A DNA stretch of 64,000 nt from Roseithermus sacchariphilus (GTDB lineage: Bacteria > Bacteroidota > Rhodothermia > Rhodothermales > MEBIC09517): positions 3,330,664 through 3,394,663 of the forward strand of contig CP030158.1 of assembly GCA_003285105.1 (NCBI GenBank), in the 5' to 3' direction. Shown here one piece after another: positions 1-8,292 of this stretch. The position numbers and the translations under genes were made by a program. The stretch's first letter is position 1. Every line of letters begins with the position of its first letter. The notes under the pieces were generated by a model. The model saw only the letters and a program-made list of their open reading frames with translations, was not told where the DNA came from and did no database searches.

Positions 1-19
1 AACCCCGGCACGGTGGCCG

Positions 20-973
20 TTAGTCGACCTCGGCGGGGTCGACGACGGGTTCGAGGAGCGTGAGTTCGGCGGCCTCGGAGGTGACCGTGAGCCGGGCGTG
101 GACGCCCACGGGCAGCGCGCTCTTCACCGGGAAGTGGCCGTAGACCAGGCCGCGGGCCACCGGACAGGGCAGGTCCGCCACATAGTCGGCCAGCACCTCG
201 TCCAGCGTCAGCGAGGGCGAGTCCGGCGGCGGATCGGCCTCGGTGAAGCTGCCCAGGATGAGGCCGCCGAGGCGGTCGAGCAGGCCGGCGAGCCGGAGAT
301 GGGCCAGGAGCCCGTCGATGCGGTAGGGCACTTCCCCGACGTCTTCCAGGAACAGCAGCGCGCCCGTCAGGTCGGGCAGGTACGGTGTACCGATCAGGCG
401 GGTGAGGACGGCCAGGTTGCCGCCGAGCAGGACGCCCTCGGCCTGGCCGGGGCGGACCGGGACGAGGGCCTCCCCGCGTGGGCCGAGCAGCGGGGCGGGG
501 CGTGCGCCCTGCAGCAGCGCCCAGAGCTGCGCCTCCGTGGCGGCGTCGATGTCCGGCCATTCCACGGCGACCATCGGCCCGGAGACGCCGGGTAGCCCGC
601 TGCGGGCATAGAGGGCCAGGTGGAGGGCGGTGACGTCGCTGTAGCCCACGATGGGTTTGGGGTGCCGGCGCGCCGCTTCGTAGTCCAGCCCGGGCAGCAG
701 GCGCAGGGCACCGTAGCCGCCGCGTGCGCAGAAGATGGCCGCCACGTCGGGGCGGCGTAGCAGATGGTTCAGCGCGTCGCGTCGCTCCCGGTCCGGGCCG
801 GCCAGGTAGCCTCTCGGCGCCGGCGATTCCGGCACGAGTTCCACCCGGTACCCGCGTTGCCGGAGGGCCTCGATGCCGGCACGGAGCCGCGCCGGGTCCG
901 CCGGTGCGCTGGACGGCAACGTCACCCCGATCAGGTCGCCCGGCAGGACGGGCCGGCATCGTACGAGCGCCAT
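20..973 (-). CDS. LD-carboxypeptidase, peptidase family S66
   Basis: A 317-residue protein of the S66 family, which removes the terminal D-alanine from muramoyl tetrapeptides during peptidoglycan recycling. The family's Ser-Glu-His elements are visible: the nucleophile serine in GYSDVTALH, the acidic residue in the FLEDVGEVPYRID stretch, and a histidine near the C-terminus in VGVHARL. Length fits the family (about 300). No signal peptide is seen, so it is probably cytoplasmic. The ATG at 973 shares one base with the stop of the upstream micro-ORF (TGATG), which suggests coupled translation; in-frame extensions further upstream run through other genes and were rejected. Confidence 0.9.
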   Translation of the reverse strand: MALVRCRPVLPGDLIGVTLPSSAPADPARLRAGIEALRQRGYRVELVPESPAPRGYLAGPDRERRDALNHLLRRPDVAAIFCARGGYGALRLLPGLDYEAARRHPKPIVGYSDVTALHLALYARSGLPGVSGPMVAVEWPDIDAATEAQLWALLQGARPAPLLGPRGEALVPVRPGQAEGVLLGGNLAVLTRLIGTPYLPDLTGALLFLEDVGEVPYRIDGLLAHLRLAGLLDRLGGLILGSFTEADPPPDSPSLTLDEVLADYVADLPCPVARGLVYGHFPVKSALPVGVHARLTVTSEAAELTLLEPVVDPAEVD

Positions 974-1026
974 CAGAACCACCCGCGTCGTTTGAAGAAC
1001 ACCAGGAGCGACATGCCGATGCCCAT
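973..1026 (-). CDS. 17-residue micro-ORF resembling a CorA C-terminal tail
   Basis: A very short ORF, ATG at 1026 and TGA at 975-973, encoding MGIGMSLLVFFKRRGWF. It sits exactly between the LapA-like gene (stop at 1048) and the LD-carboxypeptidase, whose ATG overlaps its stop. A hydrophobic stretch followed by FFKRRGWF resembles the last transmembrane turn of CorA-type magnesium transporters, which often end in YFRRKGWL-like sequences. No other CorA sequence (no GMN motif) is present. It may be a coupling leader peptide, a small membrane protein or a remnant. Confidence 0.4.
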   Translation of the reverse strand: MGIGMSLLVFFKRRGWF

Positions 1027-1047
1027 GATTACCTCTGATTGTCCGCC

Positions 1048-1347
1048 TCAGCGCGTCGTGTCGATGGGCGTGAACCCGGAGGTGGTGCCCGGGGAGGAGG
1101 CGCTCTCCTGACGTTCGGCCAGCTGGCGTTTCAGGGTTTTGACCTGCATCCGGGCTTTGATGCGGCCGGGCAGCGTGGCCAGCACGCCCACCAGCACCCC
1201 CACGCCGAAGGTGATGATGAGCACCAGCGCCGTCGACCCCTGCGTTTCGAACGGCCCCAGCCTGATGGTGACGACGTAGGGGTTCTGCAGGGCGAAGATC
1301 ACCGCGAAGATGGCGATGACGATGGAGAGGATCAGAGAGAATCGCAT
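1048..1347 (-). CDS. LapA-like (DUF1049) two-TM inner-membrane protein
   Basis: About 99 residues with two hydrophobic segments: residues 2-20 (SLILSIVIAIFAVIFALQN) and roughly 35-58, followed by a basic, coiled-coil-like tail (RIKARMQVKTLKRQLAERQ). This layout, with FALQNPxxVTIRLGPF between the helices, is that of the LapA/DUF1049 family, which in Escherichia coli takes part in controlling lipopolysaccharide synthesis at the inner membrane. Start chosen at MRFSL (1347); an ATG seven codons upstream (1368) is possible. The function in this organism is inferred from family only. Confidence 0.75.
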   Translation of the reverse strand: MRFSLILSIVIAIFAVIFALQNPYVVTIRLGPFETQGSTALVLIITFGVGVLVGVLATLPGRIKARMQVKTLKRQLAERQESASSPGTTSGFTPIDTTR

Positions 1348-1416
1348 GGTGGGACGCGGAGCGGGCAAGGGGGAGGGTAAGGTACGCCCCGGCGAGGCTC
1401 GCAGCCACCCCGCCGA

Positions 1417-2478
1417 TCACGACGCGACGCGCCGGCCTTTCCAGGCGACGCGGCCCGTCCAGTGGCTCACGGCGGAATCGACCTGCAGGAGCGCACCCAG
1501 TACATAAGACAGCGGCGCCAGCAAAGGGATCCACGCCGGAAAGCGGGCATACAGGTCGGTCGTGGCCTTGAGCGCGTAGGTGGACAGCAGCAGCCAGGGG
1601 GACACCCAGGGGGCGATGAGGAAGGCGAGCGCGAAGTAGGCGAAGAGCCCGGCGAAGGCGATCGGCGAGCCGCCCATGAGCAGGTAGGCGTTCTTTCGGA
1701 ACCCTCGCCAGGCCTCCCGGAAGCCCGGATACATGTAGACCGACACGTCCCCCTGCACGTCGCGGAGGCAGGGCGTGAGGCCCTTCGTCTTGAGGTAACG
1801 CCCGATCTCGACGTCTTCCAGCACCTCGTCGGGCAGGGCATGGTGGGGTTCGTGGGCGTGGTAGTCGGCGGCGCGGATCAGCCAGCATTGCCCGTTGAGT
1901 GCAGCGAGGGTCTTCAGGCGGAGGCGTCGCACCAGGGGCCAGGGCAGCCCCACGAGGATGGCACACGGGACGAGGCTGACGAGCAGCTTCCCGCCGCCCC
2001 GCAGGCGCGTGAGCCCGGTCAGGATGCTGTCCGGCGGCAGCGCGGCGAAGCGCTCGACCAGCCGGCGCAGGGCCTCGGGGTCGTGCAGTTCGGTGTCGGC
2101 GTCCAGGAACAGGTACAGCTCGCCCGAGGCCTGCCGCGTGGCCTGGTAGAGCGCATGCACCTTGCCGACCCACCCGGGCGGCGGCCCCTCGCCCCGGAGC
2201 ACGATCAGCCGGGGGTCGTCCACGGCGCGCAGGAGAGCCGGCGTCGCATCCTCGGAGCCGTCGTCGTATACGATGATCTCCATCCGGGGATAGGTCTGTG
2301 CCAGCAGGGAGCGGAGCAGCCGGGGCAGGTTCGCCTCTTCGTTACGGGCCGGCACCAGGACGGACACGGCCGGGGGCTCATTCAGGGCGGCCCGGCGGCG
2401 GCCCCGGTAGAGGTAGACGAGGTTGGCCAGCAGGATCAGCAGCATCCCCCCGTGGAGAGCCGCGAGCAGGTACACCAT
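1417..2478 (-). CDS. Membrane glycosyltransferase family 2, probable carotenoid glycosyltransferase
   Basis: A 353-residue GT2 protein. An N-terminal membrane helix (residues 1-24) precedes a GT-A fold with VSVLVPARNEEANLPRLL, the YDDGSEDAT motif, the DxD-like FLDADTEL, and the acceptor-site motif EDVEIGRYLK. At least two further membrane segments lie at the C-terminus. This arrangement matches the CruG/CrtQ-type enzymes that glycosylate hydroxylated carotenoids. It is the last gene of a minus-strand run with cruF, crtB and an acyltransferase, so a role in making an acyl-glycosyl carotenoid is likely. The exact sugar and acceptor cannot be read from sequence. Confidence 0.8.
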   Translation of the reverse strand: MVYLLAALHGGMLLILLANLVYLYRGRRRAALNEPPAVSVLVPARNEEANLPRLLRSLLAQTYPRMEIIVYDDGSEDATPALLRAVDDPRLIVLRGEGPPPGWVGKVHALYQATRQASGELYLFLDADTELHDPEALRRLVERFAALPPDSILTGLTRLRGGGKLLVSLVPCAILVGLPWPLVRRLRLKTLAALNGQCWLIRAADYHAHEPHHALPDEVLEDVEIGRYLKTKGLTPCLRDVQGDVSVYMYPGFREAWRGFRKNAYLLMGGSPIAFAGLFAYFALAFLIAPWVSPWLLLSTYALKATTDLYARFPAWIPLLAPLSYVLGALLQVDSAVSHWTGRVAWKGRRVAS

Positions 2479-2503
2479 GGCGGTGGGGCGTTCGAGGGAA
2501 GCG

Positions 2504-3136
2504 TCAGGGCGGGTCGAGCAGGAACTCTCGGAAGAGGGGCGGCAGGTTCCTGTCCAGCAGCCGCGCACGCAGGGCGGGCGCCTCGTCGTCCTCCAGACGG
2601 TCCAGCGCGTACCAGATCCAGACCTCCACCTCCAGCGGGTCGATGCCTTCGTCCGGCCGGCGACGGACGACCTCCCGCAACCGTCGGAAGCGGTCCAGCG
2701 CGGCGCGGGCATCGCCCCCGGCGATCCGGGGTTTGAACAGCAGCGACTGCCCCTCGATCAACAGGAGGAAGGGGTCGTCGGGGTCGAGGGCACGGGCGGC
2801 CGCGAGCAACTGCTCGGCGCGGCGGCCGAAGCGGATGGCGTGGTAGAGCGAGGCGTTCCCCGCCCGGTAGCCCCACAGGCCTGCCAGCAGCGCCCGTTCG
2901 CGCGCCGTGCCGTCCGGCAGGTCGGCCGGCAGATCGGCCAGGTAGCGCTCCTGACGGTGCAGGGGATAGAGCCGGTAGCGGCACAGCAGGGCGTCGGCGC
3001 GCGTGGGTGCGGCGGCCAGCAGGCGCTCCAGGGCCGCCACGTCCTTGTGCGCATACAGCACCCGGGCGGAATCGCCCACGGACGGGTCGGGACCGGAGCC
3101 GGCAGCGGCGATCATCAGCGCGAGCAGCAACGTCAT
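2504..3136 (-). CDS. Hypothetical secreted helical-repeat protein in the carotenoid cluster
   Basis: A 210-residue protein starting MTLLLALMIAAAGSG, a short hydrophobic start that could be a signal peptide. The rest is rich in alanine, leucine and arginine, with helix-turn-helix spacing reminiscent of TPR-like repeats (for example RALLAGLWGYRAGNASLYHA). No catalytic motif is visible and I do not recognise the family. Its ATG overlaps the stop of the acyltransferase by four bases (ATGA at 3133-3136), so it is translated with the carotenoid genes and may support the same pathway. Confidence 0.65.
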   Translation of the reverse strand: MTLLLALMIAAAGSGPDPSVGDSARVLYAHKDVAALERLLAAAPTRADALLCRYRLYPLHRQERYLADLPADLPDGTARERALLAGLWGYRAGNASLYHAIRFGRRAEQLLAAARALDPDDPFLLLIEGQSLLFKPRIAGGDARAALDRFRRLREVVRRRPDEGIDPLEVEVWIWYALDRLEDDEAPALRARLLDRNLPPLFREFLLDPP

Positions 3137-3807
3137 GGATGGCGTTCGAAGAGGTGTTTCAGCAGGGAGAAGTTCCAGGTTTCCTGCGGGCTGGAGCGTC
3201 CTTCCAGCAGGAGCGTCGTCTCGGCCGGTCGGGTGGAGCGAAGCGCGTGCCAGACGGCGTTCAGGCGTTCCCACTCATCGCCTGCGAGGGCGTCGTGCGG
3301 GGTTCCGCCCGCCAGGAGCGCCGTCGGGTGCGACTCGCCCCACCAGGTCACGTGGAGGGCGACGGGCCACCAGGTGCAGGGTGGCAGCAGCCGCGCCAGC
3401 CGTTCCAGCGGCAGGGTCGAAAACGGTGCCAGGCCGTCTTCGGGCGGGTGCAGGAGGCCTTCGGGGAAGTAGATGAACGCCGTGCCGGGGTGGGTGCGTA
3501 GCCGCCGGGCGGTGCGGCGCACGGTGGCGGCTCGGCGCACGGCGTCGCCGGGGGGGAAGGGGAGGGCGCCCAGGGCGGCGAAGAACGGAAAGCGATCCCA
3601 GTCCTCCATCCACGTCACCGTGGCGCGGCCGAGGTGATGACGCGCCAGGTACCAGAGCAGATAGCCGTCGTAGAACGAATGGTGGTTGGCGTAGAGCACG
3701 ACGGGCTTCGCCTCCGGCAGCGAGGGCCAGGCTCCCACCCAGCACACCCGGCGAAACGTGCGGCGGAGGCTTCGTTTGATGATCCAGGCGACGAATCGGC
3801 TCCACAC
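3133..3807 (-). CDS. PlsC-like acyltransferase, probable carotenoid-glycoside acyltransferase
   Basis: A 224-residue member of the lysophospholipid acyltransferase superfamily. The catalytic HX4D motif is seen as NHHSFYDG near residue 42, and a second family motif as IYFPEGLLHPP near residue 111. The N-terminal segment is basic and hydrophobic, as expected for a membrane-associated enzyme. Position between crtB and the glycosyltransferase suggests it adds the fatty acid to the sugar of the carotenoid, like CruD in green sulfur bacteria; ordinary phospholipid acylation remains possible. It overlaps the downstream gene by four bases. Confidence 0.78.
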   Translation of the reverse strand: MWSRFVAWIIKRSLRRTFRRVCWVGAWPSLPEAKPVVLYANHHSFYDGYLLWYLARHHLGRATVTWMEDWDRFPFFAALGALPFPPGDAVRRAATVRRTARRLRTHPGTAFIYFPEGLLHPPEDGLAPFSTLPLERLARLLPPCTWWPVALHVTWWGESHPTALLAGGTPHDALAGDEWERLNAVWHALRSTRPAETTLLLEGRSSPQETWNFSLLKHLFERHP

Positions 3808-3823
3808 GGCGCGGCGGGGGGGG

Positions 3824-4747
3824 TCAGGTAGGGCGAAGGCGGTGACGGCGGCGCTCGTAGCCGTCGTGGGCGAGGGTCAGGAGCTTGCGCCGGAGGGGGA
3901 CGTACGCGCGGGTCGTCAGGTTGTTGTACCCCCGCGCCCGTACTTCATTCAGAATTTCCCGATACATGCGGGCGGCGGCCCGGATGCCGGTGCGGACGCC
4001 GGCCGGGAGCCGGTCGATCCCGGCGATGCCTTCGCGGTAATAGCGTTCGGCCAGCGCCATCGCCCGCTCCATGAGGGCGGCGTAGCCGGCCGGCGGCTCG
4101 GCCGCGTCCAGGATCGACGCGTCCCAGCCCCGCTCGCGCAGCCACGCCATCGGCAGGTAGACCCGCCCCAGCTCGCGCCGGTCCTCCCCGACGTCCCGCA
4201 GGATGTTGGTGATCTGCATGGCGATGCCCAGCGCCCGCGCCGGGCCATCCAGGGGGCGCGGATCCGTGCCGGGCTCGACCAGGAAGGGCAGCATCATCGC
4301 CCCGACGCATCCGCCCACGAGGTTGGCGTATGTCAGCAGATCGGCCTCCGTCTCCACCGTGCGCCCCTCCAGGTCCCACGTCGCCCCGTCGATGAGTTCG
4401 TGGAGCGGCGCGGGGTCGAGCGGGAAGGCGGCGTGGACCTCCGCCAGCCGCTCCCAGAGCAGCTCTGCCGGAGGGGTGCCGTGCAGCGTGGCGTCGAGGT
4501 CGCGGCGCAACGCGTGCAGCTCGTCCAGCGCCGCCGCTGCGCCGACTTCCCGGATGCGGTGATCCGCGATGGAGTCCACCGTGCGGCAGAACAGGTACAG
4601 GGTGGCGACCGGCATCCGCACCGGGCGGGGGAGGAAGCGGGCGGCCAGGGAAAAGGTGCGGGAATGAAAGCGAAACGCCGACCAGAGGTGCCGGTCTTGC
4701 TCCGCACGGGTCAGCGGGGCGGCGGGCAGGTCCGTCGGAGGAGGCAT
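3824..4747 (-). CDS. crtB: Phytoene synthase
   Basis: A 307-residue all-helical prenyltransferase that joins two geranylgeranyl diphosphates head to head to make phytoene, the first committed step of carotenoid synthesis. Both aspartate-rich motifs are present: RTVDSIADH (DxxxD) near residue 55 and QITNILRDVGEDRRELGRVY near residue 178, followed by YLP. It lies directly downstream of cruF and upstream of the acyltransferase, all on the minus strand with short gaps. Length is normal for the family. Confidence 0.95.
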   Translation of the reverse strand: MPPPTDLPAAPLTRAEQDRHLWSAFRFHSRTFSLAARFLPRPVRMPVATLYLFCRTVDSIADHRIREVGAAAALDELHALRRDLDATLHGTPPAELLWERLAEVHAAFPLDPAPLHELIDGATWDLEGRTVETEADLLTYANLVGGCVGAMMLPFLVEPGTDPRPLDGPARALGIAMQITNILRDVGEDRRELGRVYLPMAWLRERGWDASILDAAEPPAGYAALMERAMALAERYYREGIAGIDRLPAGVRTGIRAAARMYREILNEVRARGYNNLTTRAYVPLRRKLLTLAHDGYERRRHRLRPT

Positions 4748-4786
4748 CGGGGCGAGGGGGCGCGTGGCGAGGGCGAGGGGGAGGCT

Positions 4787-5620
4787 TCAGACGCCGGCCG
4801 GGTCGGGGCGCCGGCCGTAGACGGCGAGCAGGGGCAGGGCCGTCGCCAGCAGGCCGATGAAGAACGCCGCGACCAGGCCGTAGAGCAGGCACAGCAGCAG
4901 CGGAAAGAGGGCGTTGAGCCCGTAGACGAGCGGCGCCCAGGCATGCGGGCGGCGGAGGCCGCCGCCGAGCACCTCGTACCCCCAGGCAATCAGCAGCGAG
5001 ACGCCGAACCAGCCGATCCAGTTGCTGAACGGCATCCCGTAGTAGAAGCCGCCCTCCGGGTAGGTCCAGAACGGAAAGGCCCGGCTCATGGCCGGATCCA
5101 GGGAGACGTCCCACAGCACCATCAACAGCGCCGTGACGAGGATGCGCTCGTAGCGCCGCGTCGTGATCCGCCCGGCCAGGTCGAGCGAGACGACGGACAT
5201 GGCGAACCAGGAGAACGGGATGAAGTACGGCACGTGGTCGAACAGCTTGGGGCCGAGCCAGGCGGTGTAGGCATACGGCCCGAACGGCAGCCCCGTGGAC
5301 GTCCCCACCAGCTCGCTGAACCCGCCCACCAGGCTCCCCCAGATGACGAACAACGCCATCAGGGGCCAGCCCAGATCGCGGCCGTACATGAGGACCGGCA
5401 GCAGGGGCAGCATCGCCATGTACGTCCACGTCGGCGCTTTCACGAGCGTCGGGTACCACGGCCCGAAGAAGGCCGTCAGCGACGGAAACAGGAGCAGCAG
5501 CAGCGTGCCGGACAGGCTGAAGACGATGGCGCCCAGGAAGATCCAGAAGACGACCCGGAAGGCACGGTCCAGGCGATCACGCGGGGGAGTGAGCAAGAGA
5601 GGCGGCATGATGGAGGACAT
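4787..5620 (-). CDS. cruF: Carotenoid 1',2'-hydratase (CruF-type membrane protein)
   Basis: A 277-residue polytopic membrane protein of the carotenoid-biosynthesis family DUF422. About seven hydrophobic segments are visible. Conserved features include GGFSELVGTSTGLPFGPY, FIPFSWFAM, DVSLDPAMSRAFPFW and GGFYYGMPFSNWIGW, typical of CruF hydratases that hydrate the psi end of gamma-carotene-type pigments to give the hydroxyl later glycosylated by CruG/CrtQ-type enzymes. It heads the carotenoid operon. The start is ATG at 5620; MPPLL four codons in is an alternative. Divergent from the WbqC-like gene across about 100 bp. Confidence 0.85.
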   Translation of the reverse strand: MSSIMPPLLLTPPRDRLDRAFRVVFWIFLGAIVFSLSGTLLLLLFPSLTAFFGPWYPTLVKAPTWTYMAMLPLLPVLMYGRDLGWPLMALFVIWGSLVGGFSELVGTSTGLPFGPYAYTAWLGPKLFDHVPYFIPFSWFAMSVVSLDLAGRITTRRYERILVTALLMVLWDVSLDPAMSRAFPFWTYPEGGFYYGMPFSNWIGWFGVSLLIAWGYEVLGGGLRRPHAWAPLVYGLNALFPLLLCLLYGLVAAFFIGLLATALPLLAVYGRRPDPAGV

Positions 5621-5724
5621 CGGAAGGGCCGAATCGGAAAGGCCGAATCGGTGCGGTGGCCGGGAGGAACCTGAGAGCCGTGGAAGGTCTTAGCAGAAAC
5701 CCCGGTTCCGTCCGAAATGTGACA

Positions 5725-6399
5725 ATGATTGCCGTTCGTCCCCCCGAGTACTTCCCCCGCCTCGCGTACGTCGCCCTGATGATGCACGTGGACCGCTTCG
5801 TGCTGGCGGACACGTTTCAGTACAGCCGGCAGTCGTATCAGAACCGGACGCGGGTGCGCAACCCGGACGGCTGGCAATGGGTGTCGATCCCGCTCAAAGG
5901 GGGGCAGCACGGCCGCCCGATCCACGCGGTGGAGATCGACCCGCGTACGGTCTGGCTGAAAAAGCACTGGCGCGCGCTCGAATACAACTACCGCTCGTCG
6001 CCCTACTTCGAATGGTATGAGCCGGACCTGCGCCCGTTCTTCGGGCGGACGTGGACGCACCTGGCCGAGGCCACCGTCGCCTCGGTCGAGCTGGTCTGCC
6101 GCCTGCTGGGGCTGGACGTTCCGCGGGTGCGGGCCTCGTCGCTGCCGGGTGCCCCGGCTACGACGGCCGACGTGGCCCGGGCCGTCGGCGCGGGGGCGCT
6201 GCTGGCCCCCGAGGACGTGGTCCCCATCGAGCGCCTCCACGTGGAGAACGTCGTGGCCTTCCGGTACGAAGAACCCACCTACCGCCAGAACTTCGCCGGC
6301 TTCGAGCCCGGGCAGTCCGTGCTCGACGTGCTCTTCAACTACGGCCCGGAGGCCCTCGCCGTGATCGAACAGGGTCTTCCCCGGCTCCATCCGTCCTGA
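5725..6399 (+). CDS. WbqC-like family protein
   Basis: A 224-residue protein of the WbqC-like family, often found in polysaccharide or surface-glycan loci and of unproven biochemistry. The family signature is clear: IAVRPPEYFPRLAY at the start, then DRFVLADTFQYSRQSYQNRTRVR and WVSIPLKGGQ, with a NYGPEAL segment near the end. An ATG 69 bases upstream (5656) is in frame, but the family start begins at MIAVRPP, so 5725 is chosen. It stands alone here, divergent from the carotenoid operon. Confidence 0.8.
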   Translation: MIAVRPPEYFPRLAYVALMMHVDRFVLADTFQYSRQSYQNRTRVRNPDGWQWVSIPLKGGQHGRPIHAVEIDPRTVWLKKHWRALEYNYRSSPYFEWYEPDLRPFFGRTWTHLAEATVASVELVCRLLGLDVPRVRASSLPGAPATTADVARAVGAGALLAPEDVVPIERLHVENVVAFRYEEPTYRQNFAGFEPGQSVLDVLFNYGPEALAVIEQGLPRLHPS

Positions 6400-6420
6400 T
6401 CCAACCCCCCACCGCGCCCC

Positions 6421-6819
6421 ATGAAACGACTCGCCCCCTTCGCCCTGGGTGTGTTCCTCGCCGCCTGCCCCGCGCTGATGCAGGCACAGCCCCTCATCGA
6501 CGTCGTCGAGGTCGCCTCCCGCTGGGATCGCGTCCGCTTCACCGGGGACTCGCTCGGCTACGGCATCTTCGAGCGAAGGATCGACTCGACGCGGACGGAC
6601 CGGGTCGTCCTCTACTACAACGACCGGCGCGTCCCGACGGCCTGGCGGGCCATGATCGACGGCCAGGAATACGTCCATGCACCGGGGTTTGGCGTGTTCG
6701 CGATCACGGACTCGGTGCGCATCGCGCAGGCTGTCCTGCAGCGCTACCCCAACGTGCTCGATGCGCTGGAGTTCATCGGGCTGATCGAGCAGCGCACGGG
6801 GGCTGTCCGGGACCCGTGA
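6421..6819 (+). CDS. Hypothetical secreted protein
   Basis: A 132-residue protein with a clear Sec signal peptide (MKRLAPFALGVFLAACPALMQ, cleavage probably after AQA near residue 22). The mature part is charged and contains RVVLYYNDRRVPTAWRAM and a C-terminal helical region. A cysteine at residue 16 is followed by proline and lies inside the hydrophobic core, so I do not call a lipoprotein. No known domain recognised. It begins 21 bp after the WbqC-like gene and may be cotranscribed with it. Confidence 0.6.
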   Translation: MKRLAPFALGVFLAACPALMQAQPLIDVVEVASRWDRVRFTGDSLGYGIFERRIDSTRTDRVVLYYNDRRVPTAWRAMIDGQEYVHAPGFGVFAITDSVRIAQAVLQRYPNVLDALEFIGLIEQRTGAVRDP

Positions 6820-6975
6820 GAGGGCGACGAAGCCGCGTGCATTTCAGCCGGATCGCGCCAGAGACGCACGGTGGATCAGGGAACGACCCACGCCATCTGC
6901 GCCGGATTCGGCCGGTTTCGATGCGGCCTTCGTGGTAGCATGGCGTCGGCCGTTCAACCAACCCGAGTACGCGTC

Positions 6976-7215
6976 ATGTCCTCCTCCCGCTATACCATCG
7001 TACGGTTCCACCGCAACGAGCACGGCATCGACCGGCGGCAGGCGTTCGTGGTCTGCTCCTATCCGTCGATGAAAGACGCGCTGGCGCGTTGCCTGCGGCT
7101 CAACGAGCCGTTCACCAGCTGGTACTACGAGATCGTCGCGCTGCCGGCCAACGACGACGAATCCATGGAGCTCGCCACGCGGCTGCGCCCGATGTCGGCC
7201 CACCCGGTGGCCTGA
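6976..7215 (+). CDS. Small hypothetical protein (79 aa)
   Basis: A short soluble protein beginning [17 protein letters not shown]. It contains a mix of aromatic and charged residues ([19 protein letters not shown]) and no signal peptide or motif I recognise. Codon use is typical of the neighbours (GC-rich third positions), which supports real coding. An upstream in-frame extension from 6871 is less convincing. It stands between a secreted hypothetical protein and the ThuA-like gene. Function unknown. Confidence 0.5.
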   Translation: MSSSRYTIVRFHRNEHGIDRRQAFVVCSYPSMKDALARCLRLNEPFTSWYYEIVALPANDDESMELATRLRPMSAHPVA

Positions 7216-7300
7216 GCGGGTGCCGACGGCACGAGTTGACCGGGGACGGCGTCTGCCGCATCTTAGGGGCGGTTCTTCCCTCCGGTCTGCCCGTGGTGTC

Positions 7301-8281
7301 ATGCGCGCGCTCTTCTCGTTCCTCGTGCTTCCTCTGCTGCTCCTTGCAGCAGCCTGCGCCGATCCCTCGGCCGACAGGCCGGTCCCTCCGGCGGACGATC
7401 CGCCCCTCGTGGTCTTCGTGACGGGGGATGAGGAATACCGTTCGGAAGAGTCGATGCCGATGCTGGCCCGGATTCTGGAGCGGGACTATGGCTTCCGGGT
7501 TGCGGTGCGCTATGCCCTCGACGACGACGGCATCATCGATCCGAACCGGCTCGATAACATCCCCGGTCTGGACGTGCTGGAGGAGGCCGATCTGATGGTG
7601 CTGTTCACGCGCTTCCGGGCGCTGCCGGATTCGCAACTCCAGCACATCCTGGCCTACGCCGAGAGCGGGCGGCCGATGGTGGGATTCCGCACGGCCACCC
7701 ATGCCTTTCTCTACGAAGACGACTCGACGAAGGCCTACCTCAACGAGGCGTGGCCGGCGCAGGTCTTCGGCCAGCGATGGATCACGCACCACGGCCACTT
7801 CGACGACGGCGCCCACCCGCTGACGGCGGTGACGCTCATCGAGGCACAGCGCGATCACCCCATCCTGCGCGGCGTCGAGCCCTTCCAGGCCTACTCCTGG
7901 CTCTACCACGTCGAAGGCGGCGGCGACCGCCTCTCGGGCGACAGCCAGCCTTTGCTGCAGGGGCGGGCGCTGCGTTCCAACCACGCCGAAGCCGGCCGGC
8001 TGGATCGCTTCCCGGACACGCAGCCGGTCGCCTGGACCAAGACCTACACCGGGCGGTCCGGCATCCCCGCCCGGGTGTTCTTCACCACGCTCGGCCATCC
8101 CTACGACTTCAAGGAGCCGTCGATGCGGAAGCTCGCGCTCAACGGCATCCTGTGGGCCCTCGGCCTCGAAGCGTCGATTCCCCCGGAGGGAGCGAACGCC
8201 GAGGTCGTCGGGGCCTACGAGCCGAACAACTCGGGCTTCGGCCAGCGGTACAAGCCGGGGATGCGCCCGGAACTCTGGTAG
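7301..8281 (+). CDS. ThuA-like domain lipoprotein
   Basis: A 326-residue protein with an N-terminal hydrophobic stretch ending in a lipobox (LLLLAAAC, Cys near residue 19), so probably a periplasm-facing lipoprotein. The rest is a ThuA-like, glutamine-amidotransferase-related fold: [15 protein letters not shown], an [11 protein letters not shown] strand-turn, [14 protein letters not shown] at the nucleophile-elbow position, WITHHGH, and [13 protein letters not shown] near the end. ThuA-like proteins are tied to sugar metabolism, often in secreted forms in Bacteroidota-like bacteria. It converges with a sugar-acid operon, which fits. The exact reaction is not known. Confidence 0.8.
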   Translation: MRALFSFLVLPLLLLAAACADPSADRPVPPADDPPLVVFVTGDEEYRSEESMPMLARILERDYGFRVAVRYALDDDGIIDPNRLDNIPGLDVLEEADLMVLFTRFRALPDSQLQHILAYAESGRPMVGFRTATHAFLYEDDSTKAYLNEAWPAQVFGQRWITHHGHFDDGAHPLTAVTLIEAQRDHPILRGVEPFQAYSWLYHVEGGGDRLSGDSQPLLQGRALRSNHAEAGRLDRFPDTQPVAWTKTYTGRSGIPARVFFTTLGHPYDFKEPSMRKLALNGILWALGLEASIPPEGANAEVVGAYEPNNSGFGQRYKPGMRPELW

Positions 8282-8292
8282 AGCGGCCCGGT

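Noticed and set aside
3758-5674. A 638-residue plus-strand ORF opposite crtB and cruF
   Set aside because: Both opposite genes have complete family motifs; the ORF is rich in R, G, E and Q without motifs.
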